64,000 nt of DNA from Eutreptiella sp. 'Long Island Sound 2002' (taxonomy: Eukaryota > Euglenozoa > Euglenophyceae > Eutreptiales > Eutreptiaceae). The stretch is from positions 40,874,090 to 40,938,089 of the forward strand of contig OZ038382.1 in NCBI GenBank assembly GCA_964036045.1, read 5' to 3'. The notes beneath the pieces were generated by a model. That model was not told the DNA's origin. It saw nothing but the letters and a program-made list of their open reading frames with translations, and searched no databases. A program made the translations under genes and the position numbers. Positions 1 to 8,740 of this stretch are shown here, piece by piece (position 1 is the first letter of the stretch; each line of letters starts with the position of its first letter).

Positions 1-291
1 CTCGTCTAATGCCTTCCCGGAACCCTGAAAGGGGAAGTGCAATAACTTGACAGAAAGTCCCGAATTCAATTTTGAGATATTGTGTCGGCAAGTATCACCG
101 CACTTCATTATGAAAGCACTTGGCTCTCGCACCAAGCCATACCATACCATACCATGCCAAGCCAAGCCAGCCATGCCTTGGCTTCACGGGACGAGGCGAG
201 CGAGCGTGGCGCGGGGGTGGCGGGGGGTGCAATGGCAGTGTGGGTGTGTGGTGGCAGTGGACCAGAGCGAAAACTTCAACGGGTAGGGCCA
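1..291. repeat. Partial unit of the ~420 bp tandem array, left of the E1 insertion
   Basis: This stretch matches the units of the array that resumes at 10568: the same tail with TAATGCCTTCCCGGAACCCTG, the CATAC runs, the CAAGCCAAG/CTTGGCTTG dyad, the GTGGGTGTGTGG segment and the CAACGGGTAGGGCCA end. The unit breaks at 291 where the LTR element begins, and its remaining part continues at 10568. The array therefore extends left of the window and predates the retroelement. No gene is supported here; the short open frames recur in every unit. Confidence 0.9.
287..291. repeat. Target-site duplication, left copy
   Basis: GGCCA directly before the TGTAAC end of the LTR. The same five bases follow the 3' LTR at 10568-10572. 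Uninterrupted array units read GGGCCAAAGG here, so removing the element and one GGCCA restores a normal unit. Confidence 0.93.
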
Positions 292-771
292 TGTAACGGC
301 GGCAGTGACAGCACTGAATCATACACTGATGTGATCAGAATTCCAATGATTCTCAGATGTACATTAGTGCAGTAAATTTTCCGCTCAGTTTCATGTTTTC
401 CGTTCGCCGCCAGATGTCGCCTGTGAGCGCGCGTCGAGTCGCATTTGTCTGTCGTGATTTCCCAATCGGATTTATTTAAATGTTTTCGAATGATTTCACG
501 TTGTGTCATTATGTGCGATGAATGCGCATTGAGATTCTATGTCTGCTCCATTTTTGTAGACCGGGTTTTCGTACCTTTCATATTCCACCATGGAGTTCAC
601 TGGACCTTCAAGTGCTTTGCATATGTCGCTCCCAGAGGCTGGATATGGGTCCGAAGAGGGTTATGTGGGTTCGGAGATATCAGGGGCAGTGTCGGGCGTT
701 ACGACCCCTGGGGCATCAAGGCTACAGGCTTCGCAGTCACAACAAAGATCAACCACTATGCAGCGGTTACA
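292..771 (+). repeat. 5' LTR of E1 (480 bp)
   Basis: Starts TGTAAC and ends GTTACA, with a second same-length copy at 10088-10567. It contains a CCAAT box, an AT-rich TATA-like stretch and, unusually, the gag start codon at 590. The last 182 bases are therefore coding as well as LTR. Boundaries are fixed by the target duplication on the left and by the primer-binding site that starts at 772. Confidence 0.95.
462..480 (+). promoter_or_regulatory. Candidate LTR core promoter (CCAAT and TATA-like)
   Basis: CCAAT at 462-466 is followed by the AT-rich TTATTTAAA at 472-480. A TATA-type start about 25-35 bases downstream would give a short leader of roughly 80-90 bases before the gag ATG at 590. 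The call rests on motif and position only. Confidence 0.4.
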
Positions 772-3763
772 TGGTAGCAGAGGAAATCATGACTCTGCTT
801 CTGGAATCTCCACTGATACTCTGAGATCGTCGGAATTTAGCGGGGCTATTACTCCTTCTGGGTCGCTGCGTGTTCCCCCCGAGGTTACATTCGTAGCATC
901 TCCCCAACAATCCGAGGTCCAACCATCAGAGTGCCCTTACTGTGGCCATAAACATTGGCCTGGTGTTCATACTTGTGCTGAGTGTTGCATGAACGCCCCA
1001 CCCAACCTTAAACCCGGTCGAGAATCTCCCTCCTCGAGTGAATCTGGTTCCTCCTCTCACGCTTTGCCTGATCTGGAAGACAGCAGCAGCGAAGGAGAGC
1101 AGTCTGAAGCTGAAATTAGTGGTGATTACTGGGAAAACCACTTTCAGCAGATCTGGAATGAGGAATTCCTGCACAGGCAGAATTGGCTGCTGGCGGAGGC
1201 GGGCTATCGTGGCCGCCTGAGGGACTGGTTCCGGGCGTCGTGCCAGTTCCTCAGGGACAGCGGCCGGTCAAGATTTGATGCCCAATTGCAGGAGCAAGAG
1301 GACTGGGAGGAATTGATGGACCAGTTCGACCACCAGGCAGCCGTGATGGTGCAGATGGCCATCATCGCCGAGGAACGACGGCAGAATCTGCGTCAGCAGC
1401 CTGGTCCGTCAGGCGCCTGGAGTCGGAACGACGACGAGGTCGACGAGATGAGGTGTGATTCGACACATTCTCACCTCTCCAGGGAGCAACTGTCCAAGAT
1501 TCCTGACTCCAACTCCAGTGTTGACAGCTGGGTTGATGAAGTCAGAAGCAAGGGGAAAGGGACGAGATGCCCTTCCTGTGGCGAATGCGCCAAGGACTGC
1601 TCCTGTCGAAGGCAGATTTCGTCGCTGGAGAACAAGGTGAAGGAGCTGAAGAACGCCGCCAAGGAGAAAAAGAGGGATGATGACAGCAAGTGGAAGGACA
1701 TGGAACAGAAGTTGGAGAAGCTTACAAATCTGGTACAAAATCTGAGCACTACTGGGCTCTCTGGACCAGCGCCTACAATGGCAAGCCACCCAGCACCTAC
1801 CTCCTCAGCTGCACCCACATCCACGCCTTACGGCGCTCCACATTCTCCAGCACCCCCAGCTTTTACTGGCCACCATCCAGCTTTTACTGGAATTTCTGGT
1901 ATCCCCCCTACTGGATTTACAAATCCAATTGGGTTCAATCTGGGTACTGAAGGAGGAGAATCTTCGTCAGGGAAGTCTGTACTGTCCGTGGGTACTGTCG
2001 GAGATATTGATGGAGAAGCAAGGACCACTGTGAAGGAGCGATCCATGGCCTTGAAGAAGAAGGACCGGCAGCAGAAAGAAAATGAGGCAAAAATCAAGGA
2101 AAAACAGAAGAAATTGCAGGAGATGAGGATGCATCAAGCTCAACCAACGCCGTTCGTGCAGCCTACTGTAGACCAGGCGTTGCTGGCGGCCGCAATCGCG
2201 CAGGCACAGGCCATGGGAGGCGCCGCAGTCAATCCAGTTTTCGTCAATCCGGTCGGCACAGCCACCAACTTCAACCTGGACCACTTGCTGAACCCTTTGC
2301 ATATGAGGCTGAGAGGGTCAGTGATGAAGCAGCCGAAGTTCTCAGGACATCCCAATTACTGGGCGTCCTTCGAGAGGCAGTTCGTGGTGTGGCGGCAGAC
2401 CGAGAAGCTGGACAAGGAGCTCTGGATCCTTGGGTTGATGGATTGCTTGACGGGCAAGCTCCGAGAGAGCACATACAATTTGTATGTGGAGCGGCAAAAT
2501 CAGGGGAATCCCCTGACGTATGAGGAGCTGTACCGCAGCCTGAAGAAGAAAGGGTCTCGACTACCTGAAGATCATTACAGGAACCGTTTGGAGAACTTCA
2601 GGGCGATCAAGAAATTATTTCTGGAAGAGATTCAAATTGCAAGGCAAGATTGGGAGTTTTTGGTGCAAGAGGCGGAGAACTCTGGAGAAGGACTTTCTGA
2701 AGGCGAAATGAAGAAGATCCTCCTGAGCAAACTCACGCCGGAGACCAAGCAGAAGATCAGGGACTCTCAAGCGGACCAAAAAGTCCTGGGCAACTGGGTT
2801 GAAGTCCGAGGATTACCAGAAACTATGGGAAAAATGGCTGTTCGTGAGTTGCTACACTCTATCAGTGCTACTGGATTGAAGGACATCACTATTCGTGAGG
2901 GCAGATGGAGAGTTGGTTTCCACGATTCTGAACAGTCGGAGTTTTTCTGCAGCATGGTGGATGGAAAAGTGAAGTATAAGGGAACAGTTTTGAGGGTACG
3001 ACCGTGGATCTTCAGTTATGGAGTTGAGCAGATCTGGGACCAACTTGAAAAGTATGCAAACTTGGAACGCCAGAAGTCCCAGGATGCACATGGCTTCGGA
3101 GGCAAGGTCAACGCCGTTGGCGAGAAGGGATGCTCTGTGTGCATTGCCCTTGGAAAAGAAGGTCGAGCGGCGACTCACACGACCGCAGATCACAGATGGA
3201 CGCCCTCAGATCTCAAGACAATTCAGTCCAAAATGGATGGAAAGGGAAATTCTCCCAAAAATCCCCAGCAGGATGGAGCACGAGATGCTGACCAGCATGG
3301 AAGGGGAAAGGGTAAAGGGCAGTCCAAAGGAAAGAACAGAGACTGGACACCAAAAGATTACTCGCAGCAAGGCGAAGATCCAAGCGACTCAAGATGGACC
3401 GATGCTGGTGGAAAATCAGGTGGAAAAAATGGCCAAAAAGGTGGAAATGGCAAGGGAAAGTCCGGGAATCAAGATGATTCCAAGGTGAATGGCAACCCCC
3501 TGTACGCGGAGACGCCAGCGAACAAGACCTTCGGCAACAACAAGGATACTGGAGGTCGAGGCAAGGGCCAATCCAACGAATCCAACCCCAATTCCAACAC
3601 CTCCAACAACAAAGGACAAGGAGGTAAGAAAGGTGGTAAGGGGAAATCATTTGGAGGTCGTGGACGTGGAAAAGGAGTGAATGCTGTCGAAGCAGGAGAA
3701 GAATGGGTTGACGAAGGACAAGTACAGGACGTACAGACGAACGGAGAAGAAGAATGGCAATAG
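590..3763 (+). CDS. gag: E1 Gag polyprotein, starting inside the LTR
   Basis: 1057 residues that should form the particle and package element RNA. The ATG at 590 has a strong context (CCACCATGG) and lies in the 5' LTR, so the first 60 residues are encoded by LTR DNA. Residues 115-132 hold two CxxC pairs (CPYC, CAEC). Around 325-340 is a Cys-rich patch followed by a charged coiled coil to about 385. A capsid-like helical region lies at about 575-735 (KFSGHPNYWASFERQF and on). Near 847 is a CxxC with later His residues (CSVC, then HTTADH). The C-terminal 200 residues are Gly/Lys/Asn-rich and probably bind RNA in place of a canonical CCHC knuckle. It ends in TAG, with pol continuing in the same frame. 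Confidence 0.88.
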   Translation: MEFTGPSSALHMSLPEAGYGSEEGYVGSEISGAVSGVTTPGASRLQASQSQQRSTTMQRLHGSRGNHDSASGISTDTLRSSEFSGAITPSGSLRVPPEVTFVASPQQSEVQPSECPYCGHKHWPGVHTCAECCMNAPPNLKPGRESPSSSESGSSSHALPDLEDSSSEGEQSEAEISGDYWENHFQQIWNEEFLHRQNWLLAEAGYRGRLRDWFRASCQFLRDSGRSRFDAQLQEQEDWEELMDQFDHQAAVMVQMAIIAEERRQNLRQQPGPSGAWSRNDDEVDEMRCDSTHSHLSREQLSKIPDSNSSVDSWVDEVRSKGKGTRCPSCGECAKDCSCRRQISSLENKVKELKNAAKEKKRDDDSKWKDMEQKLEKLTNLVQNLSTTGLSGPAPTMASHPAPTSSAAPTSTPYGAPHSPAPPAFTGHHPAFTGISGIPPTGFTNPIGFNLGTEGGESSSGKSVLSVGTVGDIDGEARTTVKERSMALKKKDRQQKENEAKIKEKQKKLQEMRMHQAQPTPFVQPTVDQALLAAAIAQAQAMGGAAVNPVFVNPVGTATNFNLDHLLNPLHMRLRGSVMKQPKFSGHPNYWASFERQFVVWRQTEKLDKELWILGLMDCLTGKLRESTYNLYVERQNQGNPLTYEELYRSLKKKGSRLPEDHYRNRLENFRAIKKLFLEEIQIARQDWEFLVQEAENSGEGLSEGEMKKILLSKLTPETKQKIRDSQADQKVLGNWVEVRGLPETMGKMAVRELLHSISATGLKDITIREGRWRVGFHDSEQSEFFCSMVDGKVKYKGTVLRVRPWIFSYGVEQIWDQLEKYANLERQKSQDAHGFGGKVNAVGEKGCSVCIALGKEGRAATHTTADHRWTPSDLKTIQSKMDGKGNSPKNPQQDGARDADQHGRGKGKGQSKGKNRDWTPKDYSQQGEDPSDSRWTDAGGKSGGKNGQKGGNGKGKSGNQDDSKVNGNPLYAETPANKTFGNNKDTGGRGKGQSNESNPNSNTSNNKGQGGKKGGKGKSFGGRGRGKGVNAVEAGEEWVDEGQVQDVQTNGEEEWQ
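772..784 (+). other. Primer-binding site, initiator tRNA-Met type
   Basis: TGGTAGCAGAGGA abuts the 5' LTR directly and is complementary to the 3' end of eukaryotic initiator tRNA-Met (13 matching bases against the vertebrate tRNA as I recall it). Because gag starts at 590 inside the LTR, this site lies within gag, at about codons 61-65. Confidence 0.85.
3761..3763 (+). promoter_or_regulatory. In-frame UAG between gag and pol, candidate readthrough site
   Basis: The context is TGG CAA TAG GGA AGC. After the TAG the same frame stays open through 25 codons to a GTG at 3839 and on to 8740. The first in-frame ATG of pol comes after the protease catalytic Asp. Translation through this stop is therefore the simplest route to an intact protease. 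UAG suppression between gag and pol is established for murine leukemia virus and for some LTR elements; its use here is inferred. Confidence 0.65.
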
Positions 3764-6700
3764 GGAAGCCAACTTGACCCAAATCCCAACACTGGGGTTG
3801 AGTGGCAGGAGGAAAAACCCATCAGGGTAGTTGGGGCGGTGGATGGACGCTGCTGGGATCGACTGGCGCGGTCCTCCGGCCTCCTGTACCCTGCCTGGGT
3901 CCTCAGCGCTGTCCGGCGAGGCAAACAGCGCCAGTTTGTCTGCTGGATCCAGGTCAGATCGACGGATGGTAAGGTTAAACTTGCCAGATGTCTGATCGAC
4001 AATGGTTCAGAGGTGAACCTGGTGAGGAAAGGCTTTCTGCAGGAGGATGAGACGAAGATGTCCTCCACCCCTGTCCAGCTGGAGGGAGTCAGCGGACATC
4101 GCCTTGACGGTGGCGACAGAGAAGCAGAATTGGCGGTCAGATTGGTGAAACAATCAGTCTGGAGTGTTGAAGAGACGGTCACTGAGGAGTGGTTTGCTGG
4201 AAAATTTTATGAAGCCAGCATAAAGTATGATTTATTCTTGGGTCAACCCTGGCTTCACGCTCACCGTGTGTCGCCCATGGGACACAGGACATGCTTCCTC
4301 CAAGATCCGTCGACCACCGACCCGTCCGAACTGTATTATCTGCACCCATATACCAAGAGTATCCACCAATTCAAGGAGAGAAATAAGCTGCATTTTCAGC
4401 AAGATGGGCGGGATTGGACACGGAATCAAGAAGATTACGACGAAGGAAAGGTGGATTCGTTGAACAGCAAGAAGTGGAAGTCAGTTTGCTATCGAGTAGT
4501 CGACAAATGGCGGGACATTCTGGTGGATTATTTCGAAAGGAACCACAATTTTCGTCCTGAAGTTGATGCTTTTGCAAATAAAAAGAATAAAAGATTTCCG
4601 AAGTTCTACGACGATGCCTGGAGTGAAGACTGGTCTGAACCTCTTTGGATCAATCCGCCCTTCGACGTTTTCCCTCGTGTAGTGCAGAAGCTGAAGCAAT
4701 CCGGCGCGAAGGCGATTTTAATTGTCCCCAATTGGCCAAGACAAGAGTGGTTCAAGGACATTATGGACATTTCAATCGACATTGTCGAGCTTCCGCACAA
4801 GGGCGTGAAGCTGTATTGCGAAGACAATGGCAAGCCTTTGCCACAGCGTTCGTGGAGCACGTTGGCGTGCTTAGTTGACGGGAATCTGGGAGATTATTGG
4901 CAAGATGGCAGTGAAATGGGAACAGAAGAGGTTATCTCAAATTCCTCAAGAATCGACGAAATTGGAGTGGATGAAGACGATCGAGAGCAGAATCCCGACG
5001 TATCGTCGCGGAAGGAGGGAAGGACAATCGGCGTCCCTCAAGAGAACGCCTCCATCCATTACAATTCGTCCCCATCAGACAAGAATCAAGCCAAAAAAGT
5101 CAAGATTTCAAGCAAGAATGAAGACAAATCTCCAAGAATCTCGCCTGAATTGACAGGAATGAAGCTGAATTCGTCCGACCATCCCTTCAAGACATTCGTG
5201 GACCCCTTTGATTGGTGGGATCCCACGGAGGAGCGAGCTCAGGTGAGCTTCATCCGCCAACAATGCGACGAAGAAGTTTGGAATGAAGTGGCCAAGAATA
5301 TGAGACCACGACCAACAATTCGCAAATTGGTGGACATAATGTCGGTGATTAAATGTGGGAATCAGGTCGACGGAGACAAGATATCTGCAAGAAGGGACGC
5401 AGTGTTCGAAGATTATCAAGATGACGTGCTGAGTGGTAAGTTGTGGAAAAACCCCCCAAATCGATGTGAAAATGGGGAAGCCAGGATTGAGATAATCGAA
5501 GGCGCCAAGGTTCACAAACAACGTCCATTCTATCTCCACGGCACCAAAGCAGATGCCCTACGAAAGATTATTGAGCGCAATCTCTATGAGTTCGGTTGGT
5601 TGGAGGGCTGCATGAGTTCTGAGTGGTGTTCAGCACCATTTACTGTGCCAAAACCCCCACCTGCAGACCAATCCAGCATAGATGCTTGGCGTCTAGTGGT
5701 GGATTACAGAGCCCTGAATGCCGCCACAGTACCAGACGCGCATCCTCTTCCTCTAATCGAGAAGGAGATAGCAGCGAGAGCCAAAGGCAAGCTCTTTACT
5801 GTGTTGGATTTGCGCCATGGCTTTCATCAGATGCCCCTTCGAAAGGAGGACAGGCATTTGACGGCAATGTGCACGCCCTGTGGCACTGTCCAGTGGACTG
5901 TACTGCCGATGGGTCTGAAGAATGCGCCGTCGATGTTCCAGAAGATGATGGAGACTATTTTATTTCAGAAGCACAAGTCTCTGGATTTACAAGAATTCTG
6001 CAGCATCTACATTGACGACCTTCTGATTGCCACGCCGTTGGGAAACAACTTTGATGAATGCCTGAAGTTGCACGAAGAACAAGTTCGAAAAGTTCTCGAA
6101 GTCCTTCGACAAGAGAAGCTCGTGTGTGGACCCAAGAAGGGCAAGATGTTCCTCCAATCGGTGGAATTTTGTGGCTCTGTCTTGGAAGATGGGACAAGAA
6201 GACCAGCCCCAGGAAAAATGGCTGCCCTGCAGCTCTGGGAAAGGCCTAAAACCATCACGCAGCTTCGTGCCTTTTTAGGCTGCTGCAATTACTACCACGA
6301 GTTCCTTCCTCTCTACGCCAAGTTCTCTGGTCCCCTGACAGAGTTACTCAAGGTTGGCAAAATAGAAGGAAAGAAGGGATCTCAAGTCAAGCTCAAGTGG
6401 ACGCCAGAATGTGAAGAGGCATTTACTGGTCTCAAGGAAGCACTGGCTAATGTGGTTACATTAAAGACTCCGTGGTTGGATGGAAGACCTTTTTATATTC
6501 GTACAGACGCCAGTCGTTACGCCATTGGTGCTACGATCGAACAAGTCGACGACGAAGGTCACCATCATCCCCTGGCTTTCTGGTCTCGCAAGCTTACTAC
6601 AAGACAGCGAAATTGGAGTCCAAGGGAACAAGAAGCCTACGCAATCCTTTGTGCCTTACGGCGCTATGAAGGTTGGATCTTGGGCCATCGCGTTGAGGTA

Positions 6701-8740
6701 CTGACTGACCACAAGTCACTGGAGAGCTGGAGGACAGAACATGTGGATACCCCTGGTGGACCAGCTGGGAGAAGAGGCCGTTGGCATGAAACTCTCAGCA
6801 GATTTGACCTCCATGTGACTTACATTCCGGGTCGCTACAACACAGTGGCGGACGCCCTGAGTCGCTGGGCCTACCCAGCCTCTGAGGCTTACTCTGAAGT
6901 GAGTTTTCATGGGACAGCGACGGATAAAGCTGAAGTGATCGAGTTCGACAAGGAGGAACAAGCACTGATCAAGAAACATTGTCTCCAATGTTCGATTAAA
7001 AATCGGATGAAGGTGGATTTGGTCAGATGCAAGGAGATTACCAAGGCAGATCAGACTGCAGGAGTTAACTCTGACTCTGAGTCGTCGCTGCCACTCCTGA
7101 ATGTGTTTCCTCTGACGAGATCCAAGTCGAAATCCACGCTCCCCCCACAGCAAAAGGACAAGGAAACTTCCTTCCTCTATGTGGATTGGACGAAGATGTA
7201 CAAGGAGGACAGGTTCTTTGGGTCTGTTTACCACAAGTTGAAAGGGGACAAGCCTTACGACTCTGAAGAGACGTCTGATTTCAAAATCCAAGGCGACAAG
7301 TTATTTTGGCAAGGACGGATTTGTGTTCCTGATTGTCTGATTGACCAATATGTCAAACATTGGCATCGGAATGAGACAGCCCACACACATTCTCGTGTGC
7401 TGGAACAGGAGCTACGCCACAGAGTGTACACAAGGGACCTCAAGGGTGCCTGTGAACGAGTTGCCAAAGGATGCAAGCAATGTCAGGCGACCATCCCCAA
7501 GAATCAAAAGGCAGAAGGACTACTGAAGGGATTACCAATTCCTGAGAGGCTGTTCGACAAGGTGACGGCGGATGTCTTCGAGTTGGGGCAAATCCAAGAG
7601 GAATGCCTCTACACGAGGAAGCCTATCGATGGGGTTTTGTTAATTCAAGACCGCCACAGTGGCTACATCCAAGTCCTCCCTTGCAACACGAAGCATCTCA
7701 CCTCTGAAATGGCTGCCAAGTGGACTGCAAGTCAGTGGATGAGTAACTGGGATGTGCCCAGTGAAATTCTGACGGACAGTGGGAAAGAGTTCATTGGGAC
7801 TTGGTGGGAGAACATGTGTGCCCTATTGGGAGTTCATCACCTTCGTGCCCGAGTCTACGACCATCGAGCTCTCCCTGCTGAACGCGCTGGAAGAATTCTT
7901 ATCTCCATTCTGAGAAAATTCCTGGCGACTGAAAAAGACTACAATTGGTTGGAGACAATTTACTGTGTCTTGAGAAGATACCATCGTACCAAGAATTACA
8001 CTGGATTAAGTCCGAATGAGCTGGTTTTTGGTCGTGAGAAGATGGGTCCAGGACCAGTGATGCATCATCCAAGGCAGTGCTACGACGCATCACAATGGTT
8101 TGAGAAGATCAAGGATCTAGAGTCCAAGTGGATCAAAGCCAAAGTGGAAAGTCAAGCAGATTGGTTGAATTTCAAAAATAAGTCAAGAACGCAAGGAAAA
8201 CCCTTCGAGAAAGGCCAGCAAGTTTGGCTTCGTAAGTCAGACGAGACCCTGAAGGACGACAACAAATTGTTACCTTTGTGGGATGGCCCATTCCAAGTCA
8301 AAAATCAACTGAGTGAGACTACATTCAACATTGAGATTGAGCCAGGCAGGCATCAAGAAGTACATCGAGATCGTTTGAAGGCCGAAGTACCCTGCCCCAA
8401 AGGAAGGTTCAAGCCTCTCTATTGGACTTCGAAGTACCTGAGCGACAGGAAGATGGTCACAAGCAGTTTCGAGTTGGAGAAGATTCTTGAGTACAAGAAG
8501 AATGCTCAAGGCAAGTGGTACTTTCTGTGCAGATGGAAAGGATTCGGTCCAGAAGAAGACAAATGGGAGCCAGCTTCAAGTTTCATCCATGGGTATACGG
8601 ATACTTTCATCAAGTTCCTGAAGAAACACCCTGAGATTGACAAAGAGCTCTCGCTGATCAAGGATTGTGTCACCAAGGAGGACTTACAAGCACAAGAAGA
8701 AGCTCCAATTGTGGCATCATCCATCCCTGACAAGATCTGA
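3764..8740 (+). CDS. pol: E1 Pol polyprotein (PR, Dam-like, RT, RNase H, INT, chromodomain)
   Basis: Numbering starts at the GTG at 3839 (1633 residues); the frame is open from 3764. Aspartic protease: LIDNGS with Asp 54, a D-N-G variant of the usual DTG/DSG. About 242-340: a Dam/DIRS-methyltransferase-like domain (VDAFAN at 242, NPPF at 272-275, then VPNWPRQEW). RT: LVVDYRALN, LPMGLKNAP and YIDD at 724-727. RNase H: RTDAS near 885, with later Glu and Asp (EQEAYAI, LTDHKS). Integrase: HHCC zinc arm near 1170-1220 ending CKQC, then DDE residues in TADVFE, LTDSGKE and PAERAGR. Chromodomain at about 1545-1590 (FLCRWKGFG, DKWEP), which in chromoviruses directs integration to marked chromatin. No internal stop or frameshift is seen. 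Confidence 0.93.
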   Translation, partial: GSQLDPNPNTGVEWQEEKPIRVVGAVDGRCWDRLARSSGLLYPAWVLSAVRRGKQRQFVCWIQVRSTDGKVKLARCLIDNGSEVNLVRKGFLQEDETKMSSTPVQLEGVSGHRLDGGDREAELAVRLVKQSVWSVEETVTEEWFAGKFYEASIKYDLFLGQPWLHAHRVSPMGHRTCFLQDPSTTDPSELYYLHPYTKSIHQFKERNKLHFQQDGRDWTRNQEDYDEGKVDSLNSKKWKSVCYRVVDKWRDILVDYFERNHNFRPEVDAFANKKNKRFPKFYDDAWSEDWSEPLWINPPFDVFPRVVQKLKQSGAKAILIVPNWPRQEWFKDIMDISIDIVELPHKGVKLYCEDNGKPLPQRSWSTLACLVDGNLGDYWQDGSEMGTEEVISNSSRIDEIGVDEDDREQNPDVSSRKEGRTIGVPQENASIHYNSSPSDKNQAKKVKISSKNEDKSPRISPELTGMKLNSSDHPFKTFVDPFDWWDPTEERAQVSFIRQQCDEEVWNEVAKNMRPRPTIRKLVDIMSVIKCGNQVDGDKISARRDAVFEDYQDDVLSGKLWKNPPNRCENGEARIEIIEGAKVHKQRPFYLHGTKADALRKIIERNLYEFGWLEGCMSSEWCSAPFTVPKPPPADQSSIDAWRLVVDYRALNAATVPDAHPLPLIEKEIAARAKGKLFTVLDLRHGFHQMPLRKEDRHLTAMCTPCGTVQWTVLPMGLKNAPSMFQKMMETILFQKHKSLDLQEFCSIYIDDLLIATPLGNNFDECLKLHEEQVRKVLEVLRQEKLVCGPKKGKMFLQSVEFCGSVLEDGTRRPAPGKMAALQLWERPKTITQLRAFLGCCNYYHEFLPLYAKFSGPLTELLKVGKIEGKKGSQVKLKWTPECEEAFTGLKEALANVVTLKTPWLDGRPFYIRTDASRYAIGATIEQVDDEGHHHPLAFWSRKLTTRQRNWSPREQEAYAILCALRRYEGWILGHRVEVLTDHKSLESWRTEHVDTPGGPAGRRGRWHETLSRFDLHVTYIPGRYNTVADALSRWAYPASEAYSEVSFHGTATDKAEVIEFDKEEQALIKKHCLQCSIKNRMKVDLVRCKEITKADQTAGVNSDSESSLPLLNVFPLTRSKSKSTLPPQQKDKETSFLYVDWTKMYKEDRFFGSVYHKLKGDKPYDSEETSDFKIQGDKLFWQGRICVPDCLIDQYVKHWHRNETAHTHSRVLEQELRHRVYTRDLKGACERVAKGCKQCQATIPKNQKAEGLLKGLPIPERLFDKVTADVFELGQIQEECLYTRKPIDGVLLIQDRHSGYIQVLPCNTKHLTSEMAAKWTASQWMSNWDVPSEILTDSGKEFIGTWWENMCALLGVHHLRARVYDHRALPAERAGRILISILRKFLATEKDYNWLETIYCVLRRYHRTKNYTGLSPNELVFGREKMGPGPVMHHPRQCYDASQWFEKIKDLESKWIKAKVESQADWLNFKNKSRTQGKPFEKGQQVWLRKSDETLKDDNKLLPLWDGPFQVKNQLSETTFNIEIEPGRHQEVHRDRLKAEVPCPKGRFKPLYWTSKYLSDRKMVTSSFELEKILEYKKNAQGKWYFLCRWKGFGPEEDKWEPASSFIHGYTDTFIKFLKKHPEIDKELSLIKDCVTKEDLQAQEEAPIVASSIPDKI

